DNA from: Megalonaias nervosa
Taxonomy: Eukaryota; Mollusca; Bivalvia; Unionida; Unionidae
DNA: 64,000 bases
Reading direction: 5' to 3'
NCBI GenBank assembly: GCA_016617855.1
Contig: JAECUM010016780.1
Span: 1-64,000, forward strand
Shown: piece after piece, positions 12,354 to 23,657 of the stretch
Numbering within the stretch: the first letter of the stretch is position 1
How the letters are laid out: each line of letters begins with the position of its first letter
Translations under genes and position numbers: made by a program
Notes under the pieces: model-generated
Told to the model about the DNA's origin: nothing
The model's input: the letters and a program-made list of their open reading frames with translations, nothing else
Databases searched by the model: none

Positions 12354-12647
12354 CATGGGCACCTGCAGGATTTTTTGCAGGGGGGGGGTCAGGACTTTGT
12401 GCAGGGGAGGTCAGGATTTTCGGGGGTGGGGTCAGTCAGTCACAGCTGGCAGAGTTAGTATAAAAAGCAATCTGAAACTAAAAAGCTAATATTTATTAAG
12501 CATTTTGAACAGAATCTTGTGACATATTTTCAGCTTCATTTGCATGATGAAACTTGTTGGATTTTATATATATATATATTTGCAGTATGATTTCCGGAGG
12601 TGGGGGGATCACGTGACCCCCCTTGACCCATGCTGCAGGCGCCCATG
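12354..12647. mobile_element. hAT-type MITE, 294 bp, copy 1
   Basis: The element begins CATGGGCACCTGCAG and ends with the inverted partner CTGCAGGCGCCCATG. It is flanked by a perfect 8-bp target duplication TATATATG at 12346-12353 and 12648-12655. An 8-bp duplication is the signature of hAT superfamily transposition. It has no coding capacity, so it depends on a transposase in trans. G-rich and C-rich subterminal blocks and a CACGTG near the 3' end are shared with copy 2 at 20604-20858. Confidence 0.9.
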
Positions 12648-12655
12648 TATATATG

Positions 12656-14365
12656 TGATTTATAAGTTGACTTTGCTTCAGTGTGCTTTATTAAAAATGG
12701 TAAATTTTGTGATCACATATAGGAGAAACTGCCAGGTTGCCCATCGTTTAGGTAATAACTGCAGAATATCATCTGTTAGTGACCTTATCGAGAAGCATCT
12801 GTAAGGATATAGCTTCTTTATTTTGTTTATTTCTGCATTCAAACATGAAATATGTGGCCTTGGCAAGCTTGCATTCTACTTTGGTAACAAATGCTGCTCC
12901 CAAATTTCAATCAGCACTTAATTTTGGTTTACAATAAAAAAAAAATCATCCACCTCCGATTTCTCCATAATTTTCAGATATGATTTACGTGTGATGAGAA
13001 TTAAAACTGAATTAATTAATAATTAATTAAGAATTAATTAATAATTAAAAATTAAAAACCTTTTAGCATTATATTTAATCAAGGGTTTCTGCCCTAAAAT
13101 CTTTTACAATTTGTTGTTGTAGAGTGTAACAGATGTGGGCAACACATGATGAAATGTTCAAAATGAAACAGTTCATGTAAGTTCAGTCTTTAACAATTAC
13201 ATGATGCATGTAGAAAACTATTACAAATAAGGTAAATACTTTAAATGTCTACATATAAGATCTGATCATCAAGATGGGCAGAATGAGGGAAGAAGAAAAA
13301 GAAGGAGAGAAAAAGAACAATAAATTAAGTCTTAATATGAAAATATGGTTCCAGACTGTGCCACTATGATCATTTGAATATAATACACAAACCCAAGTCT
13401 GGTTCCAAACCTTGATTTGACTGTTAAGAAATCCAGTACCACCTATGTATATCACATAGTTTCAGCACCAACCAAACAGATTTTCTGTGCAAGACTGGTT
13501 TTGGAATTAAACAAAATCAACAATGTAGATTGAGCCAACCAAATGTCTTTCAGGCATTCTTGGTTTTGCATTTGTGTCAATAATTAATTTTGTAACAATG
13601 AAAATAAACACATTCTTATTCATGCTGTCTTTAACATAAAGTGAAAATGTCTACCATTTATAGATTTTTCTTCACTGGTTTCCACAAAAATGGCTGAGTA
13701 ATTTCCAAGAGATTTTCTAAACCTACCTTTTGGATGCCAAAGCTGAGTTAAAAAAAACAAATACTGTACAAAGGAGTCTCAATCATAAATATCAACACTC
13801 ATTTAAGAAGGCAATATGGAGCTGACATTACCACTATGTCATTAGAATATGGCTCAAAATTATTATCAACAGGCAGGTACCCAAGTACCCAGGTACCCAT
13901 TTACATTTTTACTGCTTACAGATTGTTTATATATGCTTTAATTATTGGCATATGTCACAGTGTCAAAAAAAGGTCTCCATCCAACTCTCGTCTTTACATT
14001 TATTCAAAATTGTGTTTTTATTCTAAGCTGGAGGTTATCAAAGTAACAAATTCTAATTTTGTTGTGACATGCTGTGATATGGCCAGTATGCCATTTGATG
14101 TAAACAAGGATTACTATTTATAGGCCACCAAATTTGTCTTTTCAGTAATAAAACCACAAGAAAAACCATCAACATTATGATAGCACAAGTAAGTGTTATC
14201 ATGTGGAATTGGTGTTATTTCATGTACGTGCCTTCCCAATACCAGAATGCTACATTACACCATGTCACACAAAAAAATACATGAATTAAAACTGCCAAAC
14301 ATTCAGGCATAATTGTAATCTGCAAAACCCAAATTCCTAAATATCTAAGCATGACAATAGGGACA
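12656..14365. other. Anonymous AT-rich DNA
   Basis: No exon, RNA gene or transposon core recognised. It includes an AT-only palindromic stretch (AATTAATTAATAATTAATTA) at about 13013-13050. Confidence 0.5.
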
Positions 14366-14538
14366 GAGTGCATCATCAAACACATGTAAAATACAGTCCA
14401 TTTTGAAAGAATGCATCATCAAATACATGTAAAATACAGTCCATTTCAAAAGAGTGCATCATTAAATACATGTAAAATACAGTCCATTTCGAAAGAGTGC
14501 ATCATCAAACACATGTAAAATACAATCCATTTGAAAAG
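14366..14538. repeat. 43-bp tandem repeat, 4 copies
   Basis: Four copies of a unit starting GAGTGCATCATCAAACACAT and ending in ACAGTCCATTT, with few substitutions. The spacing is regular at about 43 bp. Confidence 0.92.
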
Positions 14539-14578
14539 ATAATCCTGTTTTGGGAAAGCATCTATAGCATAATGTCTT

Positions 14579-14646
14579 CATCTTTGCTAGCCAAGGTTCT
14601 GATGTGTTAACCCTACAGTGTCTCCAAACCTTGGCTAGCAAAGATG
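14579..14646. repeat. Perfect 20-bp inverted repeat (hairpin)
   Basis: The left arm CATCTTTGCTAGCCAAGGTT at 14579-14598 is the exact reverse complement of 14627-14646, with a 28-bp loop. It has no TA-dinucleotide target signature and no tail, so it is not an obvious MITE. Confidence 0.9.
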
Positions 14647-14959
14647 TAATGCCTTGAGCAAAGGAGTTACAAGTACTTAAAAGTCTTATTACAAACTGTA
14701 TCAATTAGAATATGTAAGAAAAATTGTTGAAAGCACATATGTGTACTGGAGAAACCATGTCTTTTTATTCAGAACAGTTTGCAATTTGCTCATCCACAAA
14801 AAAAATGGATTTCAGAGAAAATATCCAGAACTTACAACTGTGTAGAAATTGGGCATTTCTCTGTTGAACAATAGTATGGTGAGTAGCAAATTGTATGCCA
14901 CACCACACCCATTTAATCATTCCTCAAAACAGTTAACCTATATTTTCTGCACTGAAACC
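14647..14959. other. Anonymous DNA
   Basis: Short spacer between the hairpin and the ~140-bp tandem array. No gene seen. Confidence 0.5.
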
Positions 14960-15639
14960 ATTGTTTCTTCATTCATTCTGAATGACCTTGACCTTTGCCC
15001 TTTTCACCCCAATATCAATAGACTTGAGCCTTACCCAACATTAAAACCACCAATAAAGTCTGGGTCATGTCTGTGATGCAGGGCTACTGTGTAGTATAAA
15101 GACCATTTTTCAGCAGTCCTTGACCTTTGCTATTTTGACCCCACAAAAATCAATAGCATACTTCATTACTCCAGTTGCATGCCATCCACAATTTCCATTG
15201 AGATCTGTCATGTAAAACTGATGTTATTGTGCAAAACCATTTTGTTATTATTTCAGCCATGGTGACCTTGACCATCACCCTGTTGACCCCAAAATCAACA
15301 TCCTTATCCTAAAATAAAGCAATCCACAAAGATTGGACTTGGTCTGTGATGTAGAACTACTTTTATTGTGCATAAACTTAAATTTTCTTACTTAAGTGAC
15401 CTGACCTTTCATATTTTGACCTTAAAATGAATAGCCTTCTTCCTAACCCCCAATTGCAACCCATCTGCAAAGTTTTATTAAGGTATGTCATGTAGAACAG
15501 CTGTTTTATGCTGAAAACATTTTTTGATCCTTTCAGTAATATTGACTTTGACCTGTGACCTTTAGAATCAATAATGTTGTTCATTAACCAATTACAAGCC
15601 ATTCCCGCGGACTGGAAACCAAAGATGGAGAACAATTTG
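14960..15639. repeat. ~140-bp degenerate tandem repeat, left part
   Basis: Units start with variants of GACCTTGACCTTTG, continue with TTTTGACCCCAAAATCAATA and contain CATCCACAAAG and GTCTGTGATGTAGAACT. Starts lie near 14985, 15118, 15262, 15400 and 15540. The array stops at 15639 and the same repeat resumes at 20094, so the element between was inserted into it. Confidence 0.8.
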
Positions 15640-16095
15640 TGTCAGGCATCAGGTCACAATTAGTACTTTCAGTTCAGTACCCATGAATGTAGTTCTAGTC
15701 TATTTTGAAAACATTTCTTCCTCTCTCATTTTGGTGGTAATAGAAAAGTTTTATTGGTACATTTTTGGTAGGGATTTAAAGGTAATTGTTTGTTCTTGAG
15801 AATATGAGCTTATGGTGTGGTTGTCTGTGTGTATTTCGGCAACAGTGCACAGTGAGTAATAAGGCCTTGGTGATGATCCGGAAGTGAAATCTGTGTTCCA
15901 TTGCATGGTGCTTTGTTTACAATCCAGTCTCTCAATAAAATGCAGGTCAACTTTGGACAAGAACTTCACCGTGAAGTCATCTTTGAAGGTATTTTTGATT
16001 AACATATGGTTTGTATTGATTGTCGCATAGTGGAAAGTTCAGTACTGAGAAACAAATGTAGAGAATATATAGTAAAATTAATTGTGTTCTATGGC
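15640..16095. repeat. Left direct repeat (456 bp) of the composite insert
   Basis: It starts TGTCAGGCATC and ends GTGTTCTATGGC. The same sequence recurs in the same orientation at 19639-20093 with a few percent of differences by eye. The two copies bracket a Mutator-like transposase gene, and both outer edges meet the ~140-bp array. A minus-strand open frame of 84 codons (15751-16005) is kept in both copies. A diverged relative lies at 44850-45062. Confidence 0.9.
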
Positions 16096-16443
16096 CTGTC
16101 AGGGCAGTATTGACTAAACTTTAAATTGCTATAAAAATTTTATTATTAATGATAGACACATGAAATTTTCACACCTTGTGTATATTGACTGTAACAATTA
16201 GAAAATGTAATTAAAATTTTTAAAATGTAATTTAAATTTTTTTTATTAATTTAAAAAAAAATAAAAAATGAATTTTTTTTCCATAAATTCACAAAAATGG
16301 TATCTGTTGGAGATGACATTCATTATTATTAGCAGCAATGTATTCCTATACCATATACAAGTTACAATAGAGGATTTTTTCAAAGCCTGTTCGCGAAAAT
16401 ATCTTTAAACTCAGTGCCAGCACATAATAGTGATCGTAGAATA

Positions 16444-16633
16444 TGGATGGATGGATGGATGGATGGATGGATGGATGGATGGATGGATGTGTGTAGTAAG
16501 AAGGAGAAAAGAAAGAAAGTGGTCTTTATTTTAGTAGACCATACTGGTATGACAGTGATGTCTTAAATACATTCCTTCCTTCCTTCCTTCCTTCCTTCCT
16601 TCCATCCATCCATTCATTCATTCATTCATTCTC
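16444..16633. repeat. Tetranucleotide microsatellites (GGAT)n and (CCTT)n
   Basis: (GGAT)n runs at 16444-16488. A (CCTT)n tract at 16572-16602 passes into (CCAT)n and (CATT)n up to 16633. Confidence 0.95.
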
Positions 16634-16922
16634 TCAGCTAGTAAGTAATTTCATGTTATTTTATTTTAAAATTTATTTATTTTGGTTTTTAATTTCTTTA
16701 TTTGTGTCTTCATATTCAGAGAAAACTGTTTTGACCTCTCCATAGGTCTCATCAGGTGGTAGTAAGTAACACAACTGCTTATAACATGCATTGTGTTACC
16801 TAAGGATTTCCCCACTAGTTTTCCCTTCTGTATCACGTGTTCTTCATGTTGTCTTTGAGCACTGTCATTTTGCATATGGAATTAAGATAATCTTTTCTAT
16901 CTACAGTGTCCATTGGCTCCTG

Positions 16923-18905
16923 CTAAACCTGTGCATAGGAGTGATCGCCCTTGGTGTCTAGCAGTCCTTTGCAATAGTCAGACTTCCTACTGCCTTGCTG
17001 AGTCCTGTACCTCAGATGGGTCTGTATCATATTTCCTCGTCTTGCTAGAATGCGTTGCCTGGTTTGTGGATGCTTTTTATACAGCTGATGGTAAGTGCAG
17101 TCTTTATCCATTGTCTCCAGTGATCTCAGAGTTCTTGTTGAAAGTTTCCCTCCCAAGTGTGTCACTTTTGTTTTCAGTGATGATCCCAGGCTGTTATTGA
17201 GTCTATGTATTGTTGAATGCACTCTTGCCTCAAAGTTTCTGGAATAGTTCACATTTTTAGGTAATGAAATACTGACTGATCTGTTCACAGCCTCACATTT
17301 TTATGTGTTTGTGTTCAGCCGCAGTCAACATCACAGGAGAGTTTCATTTTCAGAACTTCTAGCAGGATATTCTTATCATTTTCTGTCATGTTAAGATGAG
17401 TCACTTGATGAGGGCCCAGGTATGCTGATCACATCCACCAGCTGTTAGTACTTCCTCCCCCACATACATTTGAATAATGCCATCATTTTGAGCAGTCCCC
17501 TGAATAACAGCACAGAGTGGCATCTTGGGGAAGTTGACATTTTATTTTTGTAACATCACCACTATTGTCCTCCATCAGTTGCTTGAAGATCAAACTGCAG
17601 CGTGCTTTAATGTCTTGGCTGAAAATTTTCTGTTTGAACCTTTTTCCTTCTCTTGTTCTTATTCCTGGAAACATGTTTTCACTAAATATTGCAGAATTAC
17701 ACCGTTTGAACTGTAAATGACCCAAATGGACAGGGTCCGACAGTCTTTCTACTTTCCACATTGGATGCAGAATGTTGTAAGCATCTTGGAAGCCAGCAGC
17801 AGCCTGTGCATCTCCATCTGTTTTTGCATGTCTAATGAGAATCTCTTGCAGCACAAACTTTTTTCCCCATTTCTCTTGCCATTTCACACTCTGAATGTGG
17901 TGCAGCTGGTGACAGATTTGCTGTGCAGTGAACATGGCCTACTGGACATTGCACATCAAAACCTTTCCCTTTCAGCCATGCTCCAGTCCAACACAGCTTG
18001 TTTTCTACTGTAGTCCCCACAATGTATTGCTTCTCTGTAAGAGTTTTGCAGGCAATTCCAACAGCTTGTGATGCTCTTTGACCAGGTTTCTTTTCATATC
18101 CAAATCTAATGGCATTGTATCTTGCGTCAAAAGCAACATTTATTTGCTCCAGACGCTGAACACCACGCATGACATTAAACTGTCTGACTAGTTTCAGCCT
18201 GTCTATCATGTCCATTTCATTGAGCTCCACAGTTGCTTTGCCTACAGTGTTGGAGGCCCTTTGCATAGATGTTCTGCTAGGTGGCGGAATGTCAGTGGCT
18301 GTAAGCAAGTATCTAGCCCTGGTGTTGCCCATTGGTGTATCTTGTAGTCCAGCTTGAAACATATTTACAGCAGCAGGATTAGGCACAGGTTTATTTGTTT
18401 TTATCTCCTCATACAACTTATACTCTGGTGACTTAAAGCTGCAGTTTTTGCACATCATAGTATGCTTCCAAGCAAGTCCCCTTTTTCTTTCATTAGCAAT
18501 TTGGAATTCTGGTCTGTCACATACGTTGACTTGGTTACCATGGCGATGAATGATATCATTCCACATCTCAACATTTTTTTTCATGCAGATGATATGTGTC
18601 CCATCGTGCTCATCCAATTCTGTCTCTTTCAGGTCCAGTTTTGCTTTGGATGATGGTCGTAGAATTCTTGCAGACCCAGGTGTGCCTTTACAGTCTGGTG
18701 CCTGAACTGACTGGAGACCCCCATTTGTCAGCTTTGTCACTGCTATGAGAGAGAACTTGTCTGCATCCATTCTCCTGGTCACTGGAACAGATGCAGCACT
18801 GGAACTTGGTAGAGTATCATCAGTCAGATATCTGACTCCTTTATTATGTGGAATATATCCAGGTTTAAAAAAAATTTGTCTTCCTCTTCTTGTACCCTTT
18901 AATGG
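16923..18905 (-). pseudogene. Mutator-like transposase (degenerate)
   Basis: Three minus-strand frames join into one protein of roughly 600 residues: 18782-17832, 17935-17483 and 17288-16923. Readable sequence extends upstream to about 18905, where a TTTTACTTGCAG acceptor-like site sits at about 18930. A CxxC pair (MCKNCSF) is followed by INVAFDARYNA, which holds a likely first catalytic aspartate. Then come KKPGQRASQAVGIACKTL, a cysteine/histidine cluster around FDVQCPVGHVHC, and KTDGDAQAAAG with MWKVERLSDPVHL, holding a likely second aspartate. C-terminal blocks are SQDIKARCSLIFKQL and NRSVSISLPKNVNYS. This layout matches, from memory, the animal proteins annotated as Mutator-like transposase domain. 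A shift at about 17832-17935 and stops between 17483 and 17288 break the gene. Such proteins cut and paste DNA in the nucleus. Confidence 0.65.
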
Positions 18906-19638
18906 TTTCCATTACAATAACTGCAAGTAAAATACAAGAAGTATCCTCTCTCTCTCTCACTTATATAACTAGGAAAAGGCATGCTAGCTTGGTTTCAGAA
19001 AACTACATCAACTCTTCAATACTACTGGAAGCCAAAGACATGAGGGCTCCTCCCCTTCATGGGTAGAAATGATGTCATGTACTTGGTTAGTACCCCTAGC
19101 TTGCATATTTAGATGCTACCAGATTTCAGGTGTTACCTTTGATTGACAGGCCCTGGTTTAATTACTTCACACCTGATAAGAAAAACCATTGATGTTCATG
19201 ATAAAGGAATGGCGAGACTTTGCCACAGAATAAAATTTGTCAACTTCAGGTTTTACATTTTCATTAAAATTTAAGTTAAATTTAAATTTTCATATAAAAT
19301 TATGTATCATTTTTTAAAATTGAATTTTCTAGAAAAGTTTAACAGTCAAGTTTAATTTCTAGTACTTTCCAGATTATTGTTAGGACTGAAAACTAATCAC
19401 AATTTATTTGAAGTGTTTATTTTGATTAGCAAAATCACAATTAAACTTTAAGTTTTGTGAATTTTTGACATTTGGCCATTTGGAATTGGCTTGTGCTTGT
19501 GTTACAGTGGTGTCAGATAAAAGCCTGTAACTGTCCTATTCATGGATGAAATTCCTTGAAACTTTGCAGCAGTATTTAAGAGACATTGATTTAATCACGG
19601 ATGGAAGTTTCGTCTGTGGAGGTGAAACTGTCTGACCC

Positions 19639-20093
19639 TGTCAGGCATCGGGTCACAATTAGTACTTCCAGTTCAGTACTCATGAATGTAGTTCTAGTCC
19701 ATTTTCAGAACATTTCTTCCTCTCTCATTTTGGTGGTGATAGAAGAGTTTATTGGTACATTTTTGGTAGGAATTTAAAGGTAATTGTTTGTTCTTGAGAA
19801 TATGAGCTTATGGTGTGGTTGTCTGTGTGTATTTCGGCAACAGTGCACAATGAGTAATAAGGCCTTGGTGATGATCTGGAAGTGAAATCTGTGTTCCATT
19901 GCATGGTGCTTTGTTTACAATCCAGCCTCTCAATAAAATGCAGGTCAACCTTTGACAAGAACTTCACTATGAAGTTATCTTTGAAGGTATTTTTGATTAA
20001 CATATGATTTGTATTGATTGTCGCACAGTGGAAAGTTCAGTACTGAGAAACAAATGTAGAGAATATATAGTAAAATTAATTGTGTTCTATGGC
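19639..20093. repeat. Right direct repeat (455 bp) of the composite insert
   Basis: Near-identical copy of 15640-16095 in the same orientation. It carries the same minus-strand 84-codon open frame (19749-20003), with conserved WNTDFTS and PYYSLCTVAEIHTD. It joins the resumed tandem array directly at 20094. Confidence 0.9.
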
Positions 20094-20345
20094 TGTGTGG
20101 AAAACTGTTTTCTTCTTTCATAGTGGCCTTGATCTTAGTTTTTTGAAGCCCCAAATCAATAAGATTCTGCCTTACTCCATGTGCAAGTTTGGTAATTGTA
20201 CATGGTGGACAACATTAATCATTCTGGTATTTCTCTCTTTTACTCACCATGACTTCGACTTTTAAGCCCAAAATTGATACCCCAAGTGCAAGTCATATCC
20301 ACAAAGTTTGATAACTGTAGACAGTGCAGAAGTAAAGTCATTGTG
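20094..20345. repeat. ~140-bp degenerate tandem repeat, right part
   Basis: It resumes with GTGGCCTTGATC, then GCCCCAAATCAATAAGATTC and CATATCCACAAAGTTTGATAA, the same word order as in 14960-15639. This marks the far side of the inserted element. Confidence 0.75.
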
Positions 20346-20462
20346 TGTAAATCAAATTGATAAAAACAGACAAATGGATGGATGGACAGATAGACATTAC
20401 AACATACATATAGTGTTTTGCTTTTTGGCAGGTAAATAAAAAAAAGTCCAACATACCAAATT

Positions 20463-21057
20463 TGTGTGTGTGTGTGTGTGTGTGTGATTTGGGTTTATAA
20501 CATAGCTTTAAAAAAATTTCAGTCATATCACTACAATATCTGCAGTGTGAAAGTTTATAGTGAGGTCTAGCACTGAGGCATCATGCCACAGACATGCAGC
20601 TTCCATGGGCGTCTGCAGGATTTTTTTGCGGGGGGGGGCAGGATTTTTTGCAGAGGGGGGTCAGTCAGTCACGGCCAGGGGAGTTAGTACAGTAAGCAGT
20701 TTGAAACTAAAGCTAATATTTACTAAGTGTTTTGAACAGAATAATGTGACATATTTTCAGCTTCATTTGCATGATTGAACTTGTCGGAATTTATATATAT
20801 ATTTGCAGTATGATTTCCAGGGGGGTCACGTGACCCCCCGTTTGACCTGTGCTGCATGGTAGCATCATGTCCCACCCAGTCACATTATCCTGACACTAGG
20901 CCAACCAGTCCTAACACTAACCTCTTAATGCTGATTGCCAAGTGAGGCAACTGCAAGTACCGTTTTTATGAGTCTTTGGTATGACTCAGCCAGGGTTAGA
21001 ACCCACATTCTTCCGCATCTGAGGTGGACACTCTAACCACTATGCCACTGGAGCAGT
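20463..21057 (-). mobile_element. tRNA-derived SINE, interrupted by a MITE
   Basis: Read on the minus strand it begins near 21057 with a tRNA-like head (A box about 21040, B box GGGTTCTAACCC at about 20995). It continues through the body word CAGGATAATGTGACTGGGTG and ends with a (CA)n tail at 20463-20487. The element at 20604-20858 splits it. The flanks of the break match uninterrupted copies at 24594 and 50034. The MITE is therefore younger than this SINE. Confidence 0.88.
20604..20858. mobile_element. hAT-type MITE, 255 bp, copy 2, nested in a SINE
   Basis: It begins CATGGGCGTCTGCAGG and ends in CTGCATG. The flanking 8-mers GCAGCTTC (20596-20603) and GTAGCATC (20859-20866) resemble the intact SINE target GTAGCATG. 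The interior matches copy 1 closely (AGTCAGTCAC, TTTTCAGCTTCATTTGCATGA). A perfect 20-bp palindrome with CACGTG at its centre lies at 20820-20839. Confidence 0.88.
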
Positions 21058-21359
21058 CCCCAAATTTGGTAACACAAATACTTTCTTATTGTCAAACTTA
21101 ACAAGTTCACAAGATACCTCAAGTGATATAATTGACAGAAAATTACAGAAATTGTTTCAAGATCAAAACATACCACATAGTTTGGTTCAATCCATAAGTA
21201 ATAAAGAGGGGTGGGTGTCAAACTTATTTAAAGGACATCATTCAAAGCATTCTTCTAATATATCCTCAAACTGGGTTTGATAACAATTCATTCATACTTG
21301 TTTTTATCCTTCTTACAAGCCCAAACAGCTAAAAACCATTTTTTAAGGACAAAGAGACT
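21058..21359. other. Anonymous DNA
   Basis: Spacer between the SINE and the degenerate ~190-bp repeats. No gene seen. Confidence 0.5.
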
Positions 21360-22135
21360 TCTTAAATTGACTCCCAAGGTGGCAATGCTGGATGTTTGAA
21401 ATCTATGTCAATATGACCATCTGTTCAGGAGTTGTAATAACAACACTTTTTAGATTCCCCTAGTGCCAACAATATTTGATGTAATATTGGCACCAATTTC
21501 ATTGCAGACCAAGTAGACAGCATAAGAAGTCTCTCACTGAATACCCCAATATGACCATCCATTTACAAGAAGAACAATAAGACTTTCAAGACAGCCTACA
21601 CAGTGGCCATACTGGATGTCAAAGGGGCATCATTTTCATTTATCACATCTCCTTGTCAATATGATCATGTGCTCAAAAATAGAGATACAAGATTTTAAAT
21701 GCTGGCCACTGTGGCAGCCAATTACCGAATGTCCAAGGAGCTCTATTTTCATTTCAGACAAACTACACATCATAAGAAATCTTTTATTGAAAAACCCATG
21801 TTTATACCATGCATTCAAGAGCAGTAGCAAAAACAACATTTTGATGGTGGTTGTCATGGTAGTCATAATGAATGTCATAATGGCACCATTTCCAGTTAGG
21901 ACCAACTAGATATCACAAGAAGTCTGCAAGTGAAAACCTGATGTCGATATAACCATTCATTCAGGAGTAGTAGCAATAAAAAAATGTCAAGATGACCACC
22001 ACAACAGCTACACTGGATGTCTGAGGGACACCAGTTTCATTCAGAACTAACTAGACCTTGGGATGAATGTGCATGTCTGATGTTTCATGGTGATCCTGCC
22101 AGTAGTTTAGGACTGTCAGTGATATGGGGCCAACA
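21360..22135. repeat. ~190-bp degenerate tandem repeat
   Basis: Four or so diverged units share the order CATACTGGATGTC, GGGGCATCATTTTCATTT, GACCAACTAGA, CATAAGAAGTCT, AATATGACCAT and CAAGAGCAGTAGCAA. Related single units lie at 28480-28810 and 61920-62045, so the family is dispersed as well as tandem. Confidence 0.75.
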
Positions 22136-23551
22136 GTCCAGCTATATTTTTCTAATGTACAATCTTTTACATGGGTATATACATATTCTGTAATATAGAA
22201 AAATATTTTCTTTTGTAGGGGGTAATTTTATACCATATAGTTTAAAGTGCTGAATGTAACATTAAAACACTCTTCGAGTCAAATCACTGCGTGATAGCCA
22301 TCTGCACTCTTCCTATATTCAATCAAAGGAACTACCTACCATACAGCTTGCATTAAACTTAGATCTTTATGATGGACTGCCTGCAAATGATGGTTAACTG
22401 TACTACAGAGAAAGTATAAAAAAAATTGTGTCCATCATTTTTATACTGAATAAAGTTGCTCCTGTGCCAGCCAGTAACGAGTATATAATAATTACTACTG
22501 ATAAGCTTTTTACTTAATGTTGTAAAGATCTAAAGACATGTATGCAAGAACCAGTATGAAAATCTTAAAATTACCACCAATATTGCACTGCCTATACAAG
22601 ACCAAGTTTTTACCATGGTCATATCAAGTCATAAATGTAGTTCCTTTAAACTTTATTATCACTTGAATATTTTTCTGAAAGTTCATATTTTGGGGTTCCA
22701 GTGGTAGACTGGATGAAAGGAGGGAGCACGTTCAGTTTGGATAGCATGACTTTGTTTTATTAATTTGTGCAATTTCCCATGAACAAAAGTCTTCCACATG
22801 TTCAGAAATCACCTCTCCTGATGGTATTTGTTGGCATGTGGACTGTAACTGGTTCATGTTTACTGCTATGAAATATGAAGCTTCTAGCTAAGGTAGTGTA
22901 ACCAGTCAATAAAATCAGTCTGTTGATAAAAACTTCATCTATAAAATGGTTATCCCTGTTCAAGGATACCAGTAACGTGACCAGTGCAGAGACACAAGAA
23001 ACTTGTGCCAATTAATTTAACACCACACTGTCTTTCAAGCTTTATTCCACCATCAATAATTTCATTGTACTTGGTAACAAAAACTGCCTTAGCATGATCT
23101 CTCCTGTTCATTTGCAAAACATAACATAACCATATAAGTAAGGTACATTTAAGAGATTATTTAATAGGAATTGTACTGTAAAGGCAACAGCCACTCTGGC
23201 AAATAAAGAATCAACTACAAGCAGCTGATATGGTGAAACATGCAATCAATCTGCCACAACAAATCATCTTGTTACAAGCCAGGTCTCAAGCTGTCACTGT
23301 TACTATTACAACCTATCTACATCAGGTTGTGTCCTTTCAATCTGATAATGCACAAAATTTTAACTGCTGAAAAAAATGGAAATGCCAAATTGTTGCTCTG
23401 GTTTCTTCTAATATTTGATTAAAAACAAACAAAAAAAACCTTATGGTTTAAGCCATGAAATGTTTCCCATATCCACGTTTTTGAGGTGTTGAGGAGAAAT
23501 TACAGAGATTAAGCTGTTGTCTGTAGAATATTATTAACGCTCATGAAGCAG
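22136..23551. other. Anonymous AT-rich DNA
   Basis: No convincing exon or repeat. Open frames of 60-70 codons carry no recognisable motif. Confidence 0.5.
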
Positions 23552-23657
23552 TTTACTTTTTGGCTTAGAACTAAAACTGGGTCTTGTAAATTTTCAACAG
23601 CGTATTTTGGTTTAGAACTAAAACTGGGACTTGTAAATTTTCAACAGAGTATTTTGA
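23552..23657. repeat. ~50-bp tandem duplication
   Basis: The segment TTAGAACTAAAACTGGG plus CTTGTAAATTTTCAACAG occurs twice in a row with two or three changes. Confidence 0.9.

Larger units (their letters stand above)
16096..19638 (-). mobile_element. Internal region of the direct-repeat-flanked insert
   Basis: A 3.54-kb segment between two direct repeats, holding one degenerate transposase gene on the minus strand (16923-18905). It also holds AT-rich ends and two simple-repeat tracts at 16444-16488 and 16572-16633. No gag, protease, RT or integrase is seen, so it is not an ordinary LTR retrotransposon. Confidence 0.6.

Noticed and set aside
17525..18930. Plus-strand open frames of 60-98 codons
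   Set aside because: They lie antisense to the Mutator-like transposase, which has recognisable motifs on the minus strand.
15640..20093. A normal LTR retrotransposon with 455-bp LTRs
   Set aside because: The repeats start TG but do not end CA in the same sense, and no gag, RT or integrase lies between them.
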